A program made the position numbers and the translations under genes. Below, in pieces: positions 29,869 to 40,260 of a stretch of DNA of 64,000 bases. Source of the stretch: Lucinisca nassula (Eukaryota; Mollusca; Bivalvia; Lucinida; Lucinidae); the NCBI GenBank assembly GCA_963580285.1, contig OY757017.1, forward strand, positions 117,313,027 to 117,377,026, written 5' to 3'. Below the pieces are notes generated by a model. It was not told the DNA's origin and ran no database searches. It worked only from the letters and a program-made list of their open reading frames with translations. Numbering within the stretch: the first letter of the stretch is position 1; each line of letters opens with the position of its first letter.

Positions 29869-30170
29869 GGCCCCGCCTATCGGGGCTTGAAGAAATAGAT
29901 GGGCTGCATGATGCTTCCACTCAGAGCTGAAATCCGACCGCACACGAGTACTGGTAAACCGCTTGGAGGATCTAAACCTGCCCGGGCAAAGCGGTGCGAA
30001 TCGGACCGTCCATGCTTATAAACCCTATTGGTGTCATTGGGCGACCGGGCTTGAGAAGTCATTTCATCTCAGTGTCGGGTAAAAGTCCCACAAAATTGGA
30101 AGCAACGTCTCCAAAATGACCTATACAGTGTTGACGGGGACGTTAAACCTCAAATCAACATCAACATCAT
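29869..30170 (+). mobile_element. SINE-G, complete copy with TSD
   Basis: GGCCCCGCCTATCGGGGC to GACGTTAAACCTCAAATCAACATC. The 13-bp duplication CTTAGATATACAT / CTTAAATATACAT lies at 29856-29868 and 30171-30183, with one difference. Confidence 0.9.
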
Positions 30171-30183
30171 CTTAAATATACAT

Positions 30184-30365
30184 CAATCAATTGATTTTAT
30201 AACACTGAACCATTGCTCTAGAAAAAAGTTTATGCTCGAGGTGTTTATGTAATCTGATAAGCCTTAGTGGTCATCAGACTGCAGGCTGATAAGCTTTCCT
30301 GTTGACTGAAGGTTTTGTTTTGGAGAACAAATAAGAATCTTGATTCTGCAGATAATGGCCTACTC
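30184..30365. other. Unassigned non-coding sequence
   Basis: Nothing recognised. Confidence 0.5.
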
Positions 30366-30645
30366 CATCACGGTAACAAGTCCGTGAAACGAAGACCCCC
30401 TAAACCCCACTTTATATAGATAATAGTGGGGTTTACGGGGGTAAACATTATCTGCCTTATTTTTGTATTCAGAAACATAGATTGTGGGTACTCGTTAGAA
30501 CCGCCTCATTGAGGCGGTTCTAACGAGCACCCACAATCTATGTTGAAAGCAGTATTAATAAAGATGTTATAAATTTACCTAATATTTATCATTTTCTGAC
30601 ACCATGTTGGACGCCATTATTTCTTGCGGATATGTTTTCCTAATG
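30366..30645 (+). mobile_element. CHE, complete copy, 'AACAAGTCCGTG' type
   Basis: 280 bp: CATCACGGTAACAAGTCCG, small hairpin (TAAACCCC...GGGGTTTACGGGGG), core palindrome ~30475-30545 with centre CCGCCTCATTGAGGCGG, then CACCATGTTGGACGCCATT and the end ATGTTTTCCTAATG. C flanks both ends. Confidence 0.9.
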
Positions 30646-30912
30646 CGTTTGAAATGTAATGGGCAGATTGTGAAGCAGGGTTCCTCATACAATGCATTAC
30701 TGAAAAAGATACCAATCGGATAACCTCAGAGCAGAGAATACCTGATCCAGCGGCACATCCCCATACTGGCAAGCAAGGGAAGTCACCCCACCACCACCTC
30801 AACGCCACACACACACGCCGGCTGTTTTCCTTGTTATTCATTCTTGGCTGAGTAAAATATTCATCAAAAGTCCCTACCTATCCTGTCCATTTTTTCTGAC
30901 ATACATGTTATA
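30646..30912. other. Unassigned non-coding sequence
   Basis: Nothing recognised. Confidence 0.5.
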
Positions 30913-30921
30913 CTTGGCCTA

Positions 30922-31160
30922 TTTTTTTTTTTTTTTTTGGTTTGGGTTTTACGGCCCTTTCAAGATTTTTTCACTCATATCGAGCCGATCGTTAATCAGA
31001 GGTGGGCGAAAACCGGAGTACCCGGAGGAAAACCACCTGACCTTCCGTTGCAGAACTTGGCGCCTCACACGTGGCCCGAGCGAGGCTCGAACCTACGGCG
31101 GTGAGAGACCTAATGACTAAGAGTCAGCGCTCTTATCCACTAGGCCACGGAGGCCCGTTG
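30922..31160 (-). mobile_element. SINE-K, full-length copy with TSD
   Basis: From 31157 on the minus strand: a tRNA-Lys-like head with anticodon loop CTCTTAG (CTT), B box GGTTCGAGCC, then the body, and a poly-A tail seen as T at 30922-30938. The duplication CTTGGCCTA lies at 30913-30921 and 31161-31169. Confidence 0.9.
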
Positions 31161-31174
31161 CTTGGCCTAATGAG

Positions 31175-31452
31175 CATCACGAAAGCATGCCTATATAATT
31201 TTGACCCCTTGAACCCGTCTTTTATATAGTAAAACTTGGGTTAGCAGGGGTAAACCTTATTTTTCTTATATCTGCTCTAAAATATAGATTGTGGGTACTC
31301 GTTAGAACCGCCTCGATGAGGCGGTTCTAACGAGCACCCACAATCTATATTTTGAGCAGAAATAAGAAAAATATCACAATTTTTCGTCTAAACCTTTCGT
31401 TTTTTAGGTGGTAAAATTTACAATGTAATTGAATAGGCGTGTTTTCGTAATG
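31175..31452 (+). mobile_element. CHE reference copy
   Basis: The most intact copy. Left end CATCACGAAAGCATGCC. Small hairpin at ~31204-31248: GACCCCTTGAACCCG pairs loosely with TTGGGTTAGCAGGGG around an AT-rich loop. Core palindrome at 31265-31368 has arms of ~50 bp whose inner part is GTACTCGTTAGAACCGCCTC, turning on GAT. Then GAGCAGAAATAAG, an AT-rich stretch, and the right end ATAGGCGTGTTTTCGTAATG. G flanks both ends. It has no coding frame, so any movement would depend on an enzyme supplied in trans. Confidence 0.95.
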
Positions 31453-31900
31453 GCAACATTTTTTGTTTGCCATTTGAAAACAACAAAGATGCATATCGGA
31501 CTGCGCATGTGCTGTGTTCGCTGATATCTCTTGTTCCTACGTGATTATCTCAAACTACAAGACACTTGCAAGCCTGTGTGACTTAGCAGGCCTGATATTG
31601 TCTTACCTAATCGCGAACACCGCAGAAAGGTTTGTCTCGCGTTTAGGCTCATATGAAAAGCGAATACATATTCCATCTTCATTAGTATTACATACCTCAG
31701 CGCTGCGATGAAACTAAGTTCGAAAACAGTTCTCAGAAAGACAAGCTACCATGTAATCACAGTACTGAAAGCACAACTGAGTAGATTGGCTCTGAAATGG
31801 TCCCGAAAGCAATAGAAATAAAATAGTATGATATACTCGCGATTCCTTTTTTTTTTTTTTTTTTTCATTGAATTCTGTTTTGTTTAGCAGTTAATGGTTT
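31453..31900. other. Unassigned sequence with poly-T
   Basis: A T run of about 20 lies near 31847-31866. No gene or repeat was recognised. Confidence 0.5.
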
Positions 31901-32011
31901 CATGACAAAAACACTGTATAATTTTGACCCCCTTGAACAACATTTTTATATAGTCAAAATTGATTTACATGGGCAAACCTTATTTTTCTTATTTCTGCTC
32001 TAAAATATATA

Positions 32012-33486
32012 CTGAACCAAAAAAGAAACGCAACTTTTTAACCCAAAAGATTTTCACGCAACCATCAGGTTGACTGAAAAATCATTCTGCGATTTACTTT
32101 CATACTTTTAAACTTGCATATGCAGAAAACACCTGGGCGATATCTGTACAGTTTAACGCTCCACTTGGCAGTTCGTTGTTTTGAACATTTCTTCGTGCAG
32201 TACATTAAATGTATACAGTAACCTCATCATATTGGCATATTTTGTTACCTGGATTTTAGGTTTCAAAAGTCCGGTAAAATTTCTCTACGGAATATGGTAC
32301 GTTTGCCGAAAGATCAACGTAACATAGCGGTCCAAATGCTTCTACGTGGGACGTCTCAGGCTGTCATCGCCAGGAACTTCTAAGTGAGTAAATCGACGAT
32401 AACTCGCCCAGAAGTGGACGTCCAGGCGTCACGACACGTCGACAGGACCGATATATCCGTCTAACCCACCTTCGTAATCGTTTCCGTACAGCCGTCGAGA
32501 CGTCTCGGGTGACACCAGGAACGCACAACAATCGAATACGTGCAGATACTGTCAGAAATCGCCTTCGAGAGTTTGGCTAACGTCCCCGTCGTCCGCACGT
32601 TGGTATGCCATTAACACCACGACGACGTCAGGTTAGAATGACGTGGCTCACATAACATAGGCCACACCTGTTTCCCCTTCGTCAGTGGCGTAACGTAATG
32701 TTTTCTGACGAGTCCAGGTACTTGTTGTATAGAGCTGACGGCCGTCAACGTGTGTATAGGCGTGACGTAGAGCGTTATCGTGACAATTGTTTGGTTGAAC
32801 CTGATCGATTTGGAGGCGGTGGGTTGATGGTGTGGGCTGGCAGATCTTATGGCCATAGAACGCCCCTGGTATTCATTGATGGATTTTTGACGGCTCAGCG
32901 TTACGTTGACGTCGTTTTACGACCGGTAGTTGTTCCAGCACAACGACATGTACGACAGCACAACGTTACGTTTCAACAGGATAACGCTCGGGCGCACGTA
33001 GCAAGGCTCAGCATGGCGTTTCTTCAGCAAAACAACGTTGACGTGATGCATTGGCCTCCGTATAGTCCAGATCTCTCTCCTATTGAACATTTGTGGGACG
33101 TCTTGGATAAGCGCGTACGTAACCGCCCCCAGCCGCCAACAACGCGTCAAGCCTTGCGTCTCGCGCTCATACAGGAGTGGAATGCTATTCCCCGGGCAGA
33201 GATCAATCGTTTAATCCTGTTCATGACCAGGCGTGAGCGTGCGGACTGAATGCAAACGGAGGACATACTCGTTTTTAACTGCTTATGTTTCAAACTTGTG
33301 AAATGACTACATGTATGACAAAACGGATTTGTGTTCCAAACATTCTCACTGGAAATTGAGCTCTCTGTGGTAGTTACATTCAGGAATGATTATACTATTG
33401 CATCATTAAATCGATTTTCTGCAAACATGATTATTTCTGCAAATACTCGCATTTATAGTTGGGGTTGCGTTTCTTTTTCGGTTCAG
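32012..33486 (+). mobile_element. Tc1/mariner element, complete ends, 1475 bp
   Basis: The inverted ends CTGAACCAAAAAAGAAACG / TTTCTTTTTCGGTTCAG match over 23 bp with one difference. TA flanks both sides (32010-32011, 33487-33488). The element sits inside the palindrome of a CHE copy. Confidence 0.95.
32294..33249 (+). pseudogene. Tc1-family DD34E transposase, inactivated
   Basis: Would-be ~318-codon transposase that cuts and pastes its own element. The N-terminal helix-turn-helix part starts MVRLPKDQRNIAVQMLLRGT, but TAA stops it at codon 30 (32381-32383) and a frameshift follows. From 32407 a single frame continues (RSGRPGVTTRRQDRY...), broken by TAA after LREFG and again after MTWLT. It is open from ~32698 to the stop at 33249. 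The catalytic triad is visible: Asp in FSDES, Asp in QQDNARAH, Glu in SPIEHLW, with exactly 34 residues between the last two; PYSPDLSPIEHLWD is a Tc1 hallmark. The C-terminal half is well preserved, so decay is probably recent. Confidence 0.92.
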
Positions 33487-33590
33487 TACTCGATGAGGTG
33501 GTTCTTACGTGTATCCACAATCTATATTTTGAGCAGAAATAAGAAAAATATCACACATTTCCATCTTAAAAGTTTCGATTTTTTATGACA

Positions 33591-34429
33591 GATTCCATCT
33601 GTCTATTCTTGCTATGCTGCACGTTTAAAGTAATTCAGGCTTTTTCTTCCGGCTTTGACCGCCATAGAAATATGAGTCCGCACAAAATGTAGTCCGGTTT
33701 GGCGGAGTAATCCAAATGGTACAAGCGTAATAGTAACCCTGTAAGCGTAAAACAAACTTTTGAGGCAGGCGACTTAACGATTCAGCATTTCATATGAATC
33801 ACTTGCATCATGCGACAGGTATACCCAGATCAATGCGGCGTCTGCTCAGTAGTCTGTTCAGGTGTTACACTGTTTTCTATCAGTGCTGTCGATATTTAAT
33901 CCTCAAAGACCAGCCTGCTGTTGGACCAGGTCAGCTGTAGACAAGAATGCAAATGGGTTTTCTTTCTGACTTTCGAGGTCAAGTTTAGGTCAGTTACAAC
34001 TTATGTGTATATTGATTTTGCGTGGAGAAATTGAAAAGAAAGGCTGTCCCTTTCAACCCTGGAATATGGTACATATATTTAGTGTAGGTCCTGTGATATA
34101 ATTCTAGGTGCCATATATTTAGCAGAATGGACGAGCTTTACTTCAGTGATGGAAGAGTGCACTCCAGAATCCCAAAGCAGTGAATACATCAAAGCACTGA
34201 CAAAACCCATGCCGATTGTCTCTAAATGCAGGCTGGTCATGAACGGGGACTTGGACTGATTCGTTTAAACTTAAGATGTTAGTAGCTAATACAAAGAGTG
34301 TAGAACAAGATCAGCACAGTGTTGTGTGGCTTTTGAACTGAGTTTACATTGTTTGCCAGATCCAACATTTGATTCATGTGCAGATTTTACAGATAACACT
34401 TACATGTACCCAACACTGACAAACGACGC
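33591..34429. other. Unassigned non-coding sequence
   Basis: No gene or repeat recognised. Confidence 0.5.
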
Positions 34430-34800
34430 GGCTATGTTTGGGTTGATTGTTTGGCATTCGACCCGAAGTTGATAATTATAAGAAAAACGCTTCAGTGCTA
34501 ATGTACACGTGACTATCACTGACTTGTCAGAATAACTTTTTGTCTTGTAGAAAATAGCCGCAGTGAGATCAGGGTATTCCATTAGACGGAAGAGGGTTAT
34601 CCTGGAACCATAGGGTGGGCTTGGCAAACAGTGTAGACCAAGATAAGACGCTGCCGAACGCGTCTTCTTATCAAAATCTTAACTATTTGTCTGGAATTTC
34701 AGAGTTAAATGAAACAGTTTAAATCTCAGCCCAGGACTATTACTCCAACCTACACCCAACACTCTCAGTGCTTTGATTCTGAAAGCAAACGATTACAACA
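34430..34800 (+). repeat. Family S repeat around a snap-back palindrome
   Basis: It shares GTGACTATCACTG, a TTGTAGAAAATAG-like segment and CTCTCAGTGCTTTGATT with 42140-42610. In both copies a snap-back palindrome sits in the middle (here 34624-34690). Confidence 0.55.
34624..34690. repeat. Snap-back palindrome, GACGC-type apex
   Basis: GCAAACAGTGTAGACCAAGAT pairs with ATCAAAATCTTAACTATTTG; the apex is AAGACGCTGCCGAACGCGTCTT. Several mismatches are present. Confidence 0.75.
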
Positions 34801-34994
34801 CACTTAGGCACCATGCCCTTAAGCTAAAAAGGTTAAATCAATCAACCGTGACGTCTGGTTACCAGTCCGGCCATGGCGATCCTGTGCACCACCCTATCAC
34901 CAGTACGGATAGAAACCACATGTTCAGGATCAAACTTTTGATGTCTAATGTAAGGTCGTGCCTAGAAAAGAAGAAACTGAAATTTGTTCTCATA

Positions 34995-35783
34995 CACTGT
35001 AAAAATAGTGTTTACAGATTAAACACTTTCTGAGACGCATTTCTTGTCCCGTTTTTTTTATGCGTTTAACGTTTTGACATGTCTCGTTTCTAAACACGTC
35101 TAGGAAGGTGTTTAGATATTAAACATGTATAGGACAGTAACATGTTTAATACCTGCACATGTTTAGCTCAGAAACATGTTGAAAATCTTAACATGTCTAG
35201 AGGTAAAACCATCAATATTCATGTTGTATTTGTCTATAACGTTTTGTTTCTTTGATCCTGGAATAGTAGAAGATATGGTACGTCCTTCAAACATATTTTT
35301 CTTTCAAGGATGAGAGGAATATTGGTGTTGAGTTCTTAATGTAATTAGTTTTCGCGACTCATATCTTCTTTCTAGATCCAAGTTGTGTTCAGCAGACTTA
35401 CTGATGCCATTTGTTAGAAGATTGTGATTGGTAAATGAAACCTGCATATATTCTTTCTTGAATATATTTATATAAACTGCCTAAAACTGCAAAAAGGTGA
35501 GGAATTGTTGGGGAAAATGCCACAACATGGTCTAAACACGTTTAGCGTAAACATGTTCAAAACCTAAACATGTAAAATTTAATTATGCTTTAAGGTGTAG
35601 TGTTCTTCTTTTCTACCAAAGACATCTTAACCTCCATCATAAACTCACAGACAGTGCACACTGTATGATTGTACTGTAGTTTCGCATAATGAAGGGGAGC
35701 CTCGGCGTGAAGATAACGCCGCCTTTATACTTTATAATTTTGACCCCCCCTCCCCCCCCACAAACTCTATAATAAAAGCAGTG
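34995..35783 (+). mobile_element. CACTG-ended element, left inverted copy
   Basis: It starts CACTGTAAAAATAGTG and ends AAAAGCAGTG. Near both ends short CATGTTTA/TAAACATG motifs recur about nine times (for example 35127, 35146, 35156, 35541, 35558). CACTR ends plus a subterminal array of one short motif are the hallmark of CACTA (EnSpm) elements. No transposase frame is present. Confidence 0.6.
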
Positions 35784-36341
35784 AAAGTGAGGATGGGGGT
35801 TGGGATCCCGTAAAGTATACTTAAACCCACCAGTAATTTTTACTGACCATTCCAAGTCAGTTCTTTTGCTGTGGTTTGTTCCTGTTTTGTATTGGTGGTT
35901 CTGATTTTTTCCCTAATTATGTTGATTATTCTTATTCTTTTTCCCCCATTTTAGGTTAATTTTTAGTTGTGTTTGTCCTTCCAATTAAATGTTTGTCATG
36001 TTGGTGATTCTGATTCATTCCCCATTGTGTTTGTTGTTCCTTTTTAGCTACGTTTGGGTATTCTGAGTCACCACCTGTTTGGGAAAGATCTGCTGACTCG
36101 GTTTAGCAGTGGTCTGTTTGGTTTATTGTCATCACTCAATGTTTCGACTTCTTTCCCTGGTGATATTGTGGGGAGGATTTGAGATTTGATTGTATCAGTT
36201 CCTGATCATTCTATTTGCAATTTAACCCATTTAAGCTCAATGGATTCTTCCACTATCATTTAAATGAGTTCATTTGTTAAATTAGGGGATTAAGGTTGAT
36301 TCTATTTTATTATTTTAACATAAACTGGTGTATATTTCAAG

Positions 36342-36429
36342 AAAACAGTGAAGACCCAGATGAGATGTGGCGTCCCATTTGGGTCTGCACTGTCTGACTC
36401 GCATCTCATCTGGATCTGCACTGTTTGCC
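36342..36429. repeat. Double snap-back palindrome
   Basis: AACAGTGAAGACCCAGATGAGATG pairs with CATCTCATCTGGATCTGCACTGTTTG, with an additional inner right arm (TTTGGGTCTGCACTGT). Two right arms share one left arm, which indicates a rearranged copy. Confidence 0.7.
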
Positions 36430-37082
36430 TATAACCAATTTACATGACCGTCAGGTGCCAGGCTTATATGGGTTAAAATAAGCAACATTAACCCAAGCTC
36501 TATGCTTGTGATATTTTTTTAAAGATTTTATAATGTTATATCTACGCAGATTTAACATATTCTCCACATACTGCCCCATGCTCCTGTAGGCATTTTTGAC
36601 AGAGATCTAAGACGATCAATGTCAATGACTGTTATGTTATGAATATCTAAGAGAAAACAATATTTTGTGTCCATATCTCTTGTCCACTATAACCAAGCAT
36701 GCCTCACCTCTCCATAACTGTTGGGTAAGAGGATAGTTCCAAAAGTCTATGAATACATTTAAAACTCACCTCTCCGCAACAAATAGGGATGAGGATTGAC
36801 AAACCAAATTTATAAGCAGTTACATATTATAGTAGATTGTACGACCAGTAATGAATACAAAAAACATTTGTACCTGTATATCCGATTTCTAAATTTATAC
36901 TGAAAAAGCCAGTGTTGAGATAGTTTAAAAAGCATCTTTCGGCTAGACCTGAGAACTGTTACCTGATTGCGGCAGTAGCAGGTTGGATCCCCGGTACCGG
37001 CGAGGAATATTTGGTGATAAAACGCCCTTTTTCTTGCCATTTGCCGTGATACGAAAACAGTGTGTCATGCTTTAGATCGAGA

Positions 37083-37262
37083 CATGAACTCATTACGATA
37101 ATACACCTGTTACGCCAGTAAAAATGAGAATTATAGTCGATGAATAAATTGGATTGGTTTCTTATGTCTGTTTAAAATAAAGTTTGTGTGCTCTACAGTC
37201 TACTCATTAGAACTGCTTCATCAAAGTTCGGGATGAGGTGGTTTTACATGTAGTTCTCCCAT
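37083..37262. mobile_element. CHE fragment, ACACACCC-like end
   Basis: GAACTCATTACGATAATACACC at ~37084 is a CHE left end. Arm remnants CTACTCATTAGAACTGCTTC and GATGAGGTGGTTTTAC follow. The small hairpin end is replaced by the CACTG element. Confidence 0.55.
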
Positions 37263-37265
37263 AAA

Positions 37266-38657
37266 CACTGCTTTTATTATAGAGTTTGTGGCGGGGGGGG
37301 GGGGGAATTATAAAGGCGGCGTTATCTTCACGGAGAGGCTCCCCTTCATATGCGAAACTAGAGTACAATCATACAGCGTGCACTATTTGTGAGTTCATGT
37401 TGGAGGTTAAGATGTCTTTGGTAGAAATAAGAACATTACATCTTAAAGCATAATTAAATTTACATGTTTAGGTGGGTCAGGCCTCAGATTCTATGACGGC
37501 TCCAACGTAAAGGCTTATTGAAAATTAGAGAGATAATGTCGGTTGGTGCCTGATGCTCTGTCTCTGGTCGGGCTCATCGGAGTCTAACTGTTGGTTTTCT
37601 TTTGCTCCAGCATTTCAGTGGTTTCTTGCTGTCGAGTCCTCACCGTTGTCTCACCTCTGTGGTTCTTTGATTTTTGTGTTCACGGAGATGTTGCACTAAT
37701 GAGTTAGGAGGCCTTCATGCGGACTGAACAAATTATTTGTCTAAATCGCGACAGAAGTAAGGGCGAGGATTGTGGCCACGTAAAATCGATTTAAGCCCCC
37801 CGGTGGAAATCTTCCACTGACCGTTCCAAGGCGGCTCTTCTGTGGCAATTTATTTATGTTGTTGTTTGTTACTTACTGTGTGTATCACTTGTGTCTTTTA
37901 ATTTTGGATGGCCATATGGCCATTTTGTGGGAAAGTAACTGTCCTTATGGCCTTCCTTTGTTTAGGTTTCCATTATGGTCTGGTCGCTTAATGTTTGTAT
38001 TTCTTTCCCTTTGGTGTCTTTTATGGGTGGAGTAAGTTAATTGTATCAATTCCTGATCTTTGTTTTACTTCTACTTTGAACATGTTTACGCTAAACGTGT
38101 TTAGAACATGTTGTGGCATTTTCCCCAACAATTCCTCACCTTTTTGTAGTTTTAGGCAGTTTATATAGTAAATATATTCAAGAAAGAATATATGCAGGTT
38201 TCATTTACCAATCACAATCTTCTATCAAATGACATCAGTAAGTCTGCTGAACACAAATTGGATCTAGAAAGAAAATATGAGTCGCGAAAACTAATTACAC
38301 TAAGAACTAAACACCAATATTCCACTCATCCTTGAAAGAAAAATATGTTTGAAGGACGTATTATATCTTCTACTATTCCAGGATTAAAGAAACAAAACGT
38401 TATAGACAAATACAACATGAATAATGATGATTTTACCTCTATTTTATGTCTTTGCAGCTCCGCAACTTTCAGCGTTCGTTCAGCGTTCGTCTACGCGGGA
38501 ACGATTTCAGCCGAGACGTGTTTAGACTTTTGACGTGTTTATACTCACAAATACAGCAAAACAAATTACATGTTTAGAAACAACACACTTTTCTTATCAT
38601 GTTTAGATCTAAACATGTATAAAACACGTTTAATTTCTATACGCTATTTTTACAGTG
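37266..38657 (-). mobile_element. CACTG-ended element, right inverted copy
   Basis: It is the reverse complement of 34995-35783 over almost the entire length, from CACTGCTTTTATTATAG to CTATTTTTACAGTG. A family R insertion at 37473-38084 and a ~110-bp extra segment near 38450-38560 break it. TAAA occurs just before and just after, a possible duplication. The pair could be two independent insertions or one composite foldback of 3.66 kb. Confidence 0.65.
37473..38084 (+). mobile_element. Family R, longest copy
   Basis: The longest family R copy (~610 bp). It contains CCTGATGCTCTGTCTCTGG, GTTCACGGAGATGTTGCAC, CTTCATGCGGACTGAAC, ATCGATTTAAGCCCCC, GGCCATTTTGTGGGAAAG and the 3' end TTACTTCTACTTT. 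Comparison with the left CACTG copy shows that the pre-insertion sequence was an uninterrupted CATGTTTAGGTTTTGAAC, so both borders are known to within a few bases. Confidence 0.75.
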
Positions 38658-38689
38658 TAAAAGCATTTAGTGAGAGCGTATTGCAACAT

Positions 38690-39600
38690 TTTTATTAAAG
38701 GATCGTAAGCGTGCCCCTGGACAGTTAGAAGCTGGTCGGGAAGCGGATGACGTTGACTCTGAATTTGGGTGCCACATGTGTGTGATCTATCGTCTATTGG
38801 AGCGACATCTTACTATATACAGAAGACGTTAGTGGACGTCGACGTAGCGGAAGACCGACGTCCGAATGTCAAGATCGATTCGACCGTCAGACACATATGC
38901 GAAACAGATTTCCACCGGCAGCTGCTACACTGTATCTGTAGATAAACAAGGGGTCTCAACTACCGACTAATAAGCACTAACACTGATCGTCGCCCTTATG
39001 CAATGCACGTTTGAGAGTTAGACGTCCCTGTCGTGACCAAAGTTAACGCGTCGACACAGTACGGAACACTTACGCTAGTGCACGAAATACGTAAATTGGC
39101 GTCTAAGCGACTGACATATGCGTTTCAGTGACAAATCGCACTTGAGCGTGAATCACGCCGGTTGTCGTTTCCGGGTGTTTCGACGTATAGGTGTAAGGTA
39201 TGCCTAGGCGACGCGTGCGTAACAGAGCATGACAAATCGGGTGAAATAAGCGTAATTGTGTGATGAGCTATTGCGTGTAGCTAGCGAACGCAGCTTTAAG
39301 AACATTCAGGATCATAGCTGAGACGTGGATTGAACAAAGAGACGTTACATCAATCAAGTGCTTCGGCCTCACATGGTTCCATTTATTTGTTTACGCTCAG
39401 ATTCCGGGATACGAGTATCTTATCCAGCAGGATTACGAGCGGGCTCGTAGTGCTGTTCTTACTCAAAAATGTCTTCAAGCCAATGGAATTCATGTACTGG
39501 ACTAGCCAGCCTTTCTCCTCCGATCTCTTTCCCATAAAGTATCTTTGGGTAGAGGTGTTCACATCCGACCAGACAAAAACTGTTAATTATGGTTAGTAGC
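38690..39600 (+). pseudogene. Tc1-family transposase, heavily decayed
   Basis: Scattered matches in order: DRKRAPGQLEAGREADDVDS then EFG and RLLERH (~38700-38815, the helix-turn-helix part), and near the C-terminus PFSSDLFPIKYLWVE (~39505-39555), a corrupted form of the Tc1 PYSPDLSPIEHLW motif in which the catalytic Glu has become Lys. Stops and frameshifts lie throughout. I found no clear inverted ends. Confidence 0.65.
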
Positions 39601-39992
39601 ATTGTTAAAACTTGAATTTTAATGTTTGGTTTTGAAAACGTAAATAGTTTCTTTCAAAAATTTGAAACATCGAATAACGTTTCATAATACCACCAGTCTA
39701 TAGACATCTGCAAACATATATTGGAATTTGCGGAACTACCTTTCTAAATTTTAAGCTCTTTTTAGAAAGGTTTTCTTTAAGTTTTCACAGTGTTATGATT
39801 TTCTCTCAGAATCTGTCATTTCAGTGCCTTTGGCGCTTTGTTTATAGGCGTGTTTTCCCAATGTAACTGGTTGGTGATAAGCTCATGGAAAACAGCAGTG
39901 AAGGCTTTCTGTTTTGTAACCCTTTGGTCGATTACATGTAATAAACAATCGACACAAAAGATACATGCAGATCAATATGTTTACAATAAACT
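39601..39992. other. Unassigned non-coding sequence
   Basis: Only an isolated CHE-like end (ATAGGCGTGTTTTCCCAATG at ~39844) is visible. Confidence 0.45.
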
Positions 39993-40222
39993 CCGGCGCA
40001 CAGGATTTCCTACAATTTACATGTGCGCCTAGCGAAGACTCACATCAGTCTGCGCTTCCAAATAGTCTGATCAGAGACTTCTCTTGCTGCGGGAAGGAGC
40101 ATTGAGCCCTTAGCTATCCTTAGAGCGCACAACGAAGACTCTGATCAGACTAAGCGGATGCGCAGGCTGATCTGAGTCTTCGCTGGGCGCACATATTAAT
40201 TGTAGGAAATGCTGTGCCCCGG
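39993..40222. mobile_element. Foldback MITE with ~60-bp inverted arms
   Basis: The left arm CCGGCGCACAGGATTTCC...GCGAAGACTCACATCAG and the right arm CTGATCTGAGTCTTCGC...GGAAATGCTGTGCCCCGG are reverse complements over ~60 bp with a few differences. The middle repeats CTGATCAG-type motifs. No coding frame. Confidence 0.8.
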
Positions 40223-40260
40223 CTCATATGAGTGTCTGCTAACACTACTTAATTTAAGTA

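Larger units (their letters stand above)
31901..33590 (+). mobile_element. CHE copy split by a Tc1 element
   Basis: The left part (CATGACAAAAACACTGTATAATTTTGACC to CTGCTCTAAAATATA) and the right part (CTCGATGAGGTGGTTC to TTCGATTTTTTATGAC) of a CHE flank the Tc1 element. Part of the left palindrome arm is missing at the junction, and the right terminus is worn. Confidence 0.75.
35784..37265. repeat. Spacer between the inverted CACTG copies
   Basis: It holds a weak family R fragment (~35845-35900), a TTAA/S-type element with snap-back palindromes (36222-36480), unassigned sequence, and a decayed CHE copy (~37083-37262). Confidence 0.55.

Noticed and set aside
32611..33150. Antisense frames over the Tc1 element
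   Set aside because: They are shadows of the transposase frame on the plus strand.
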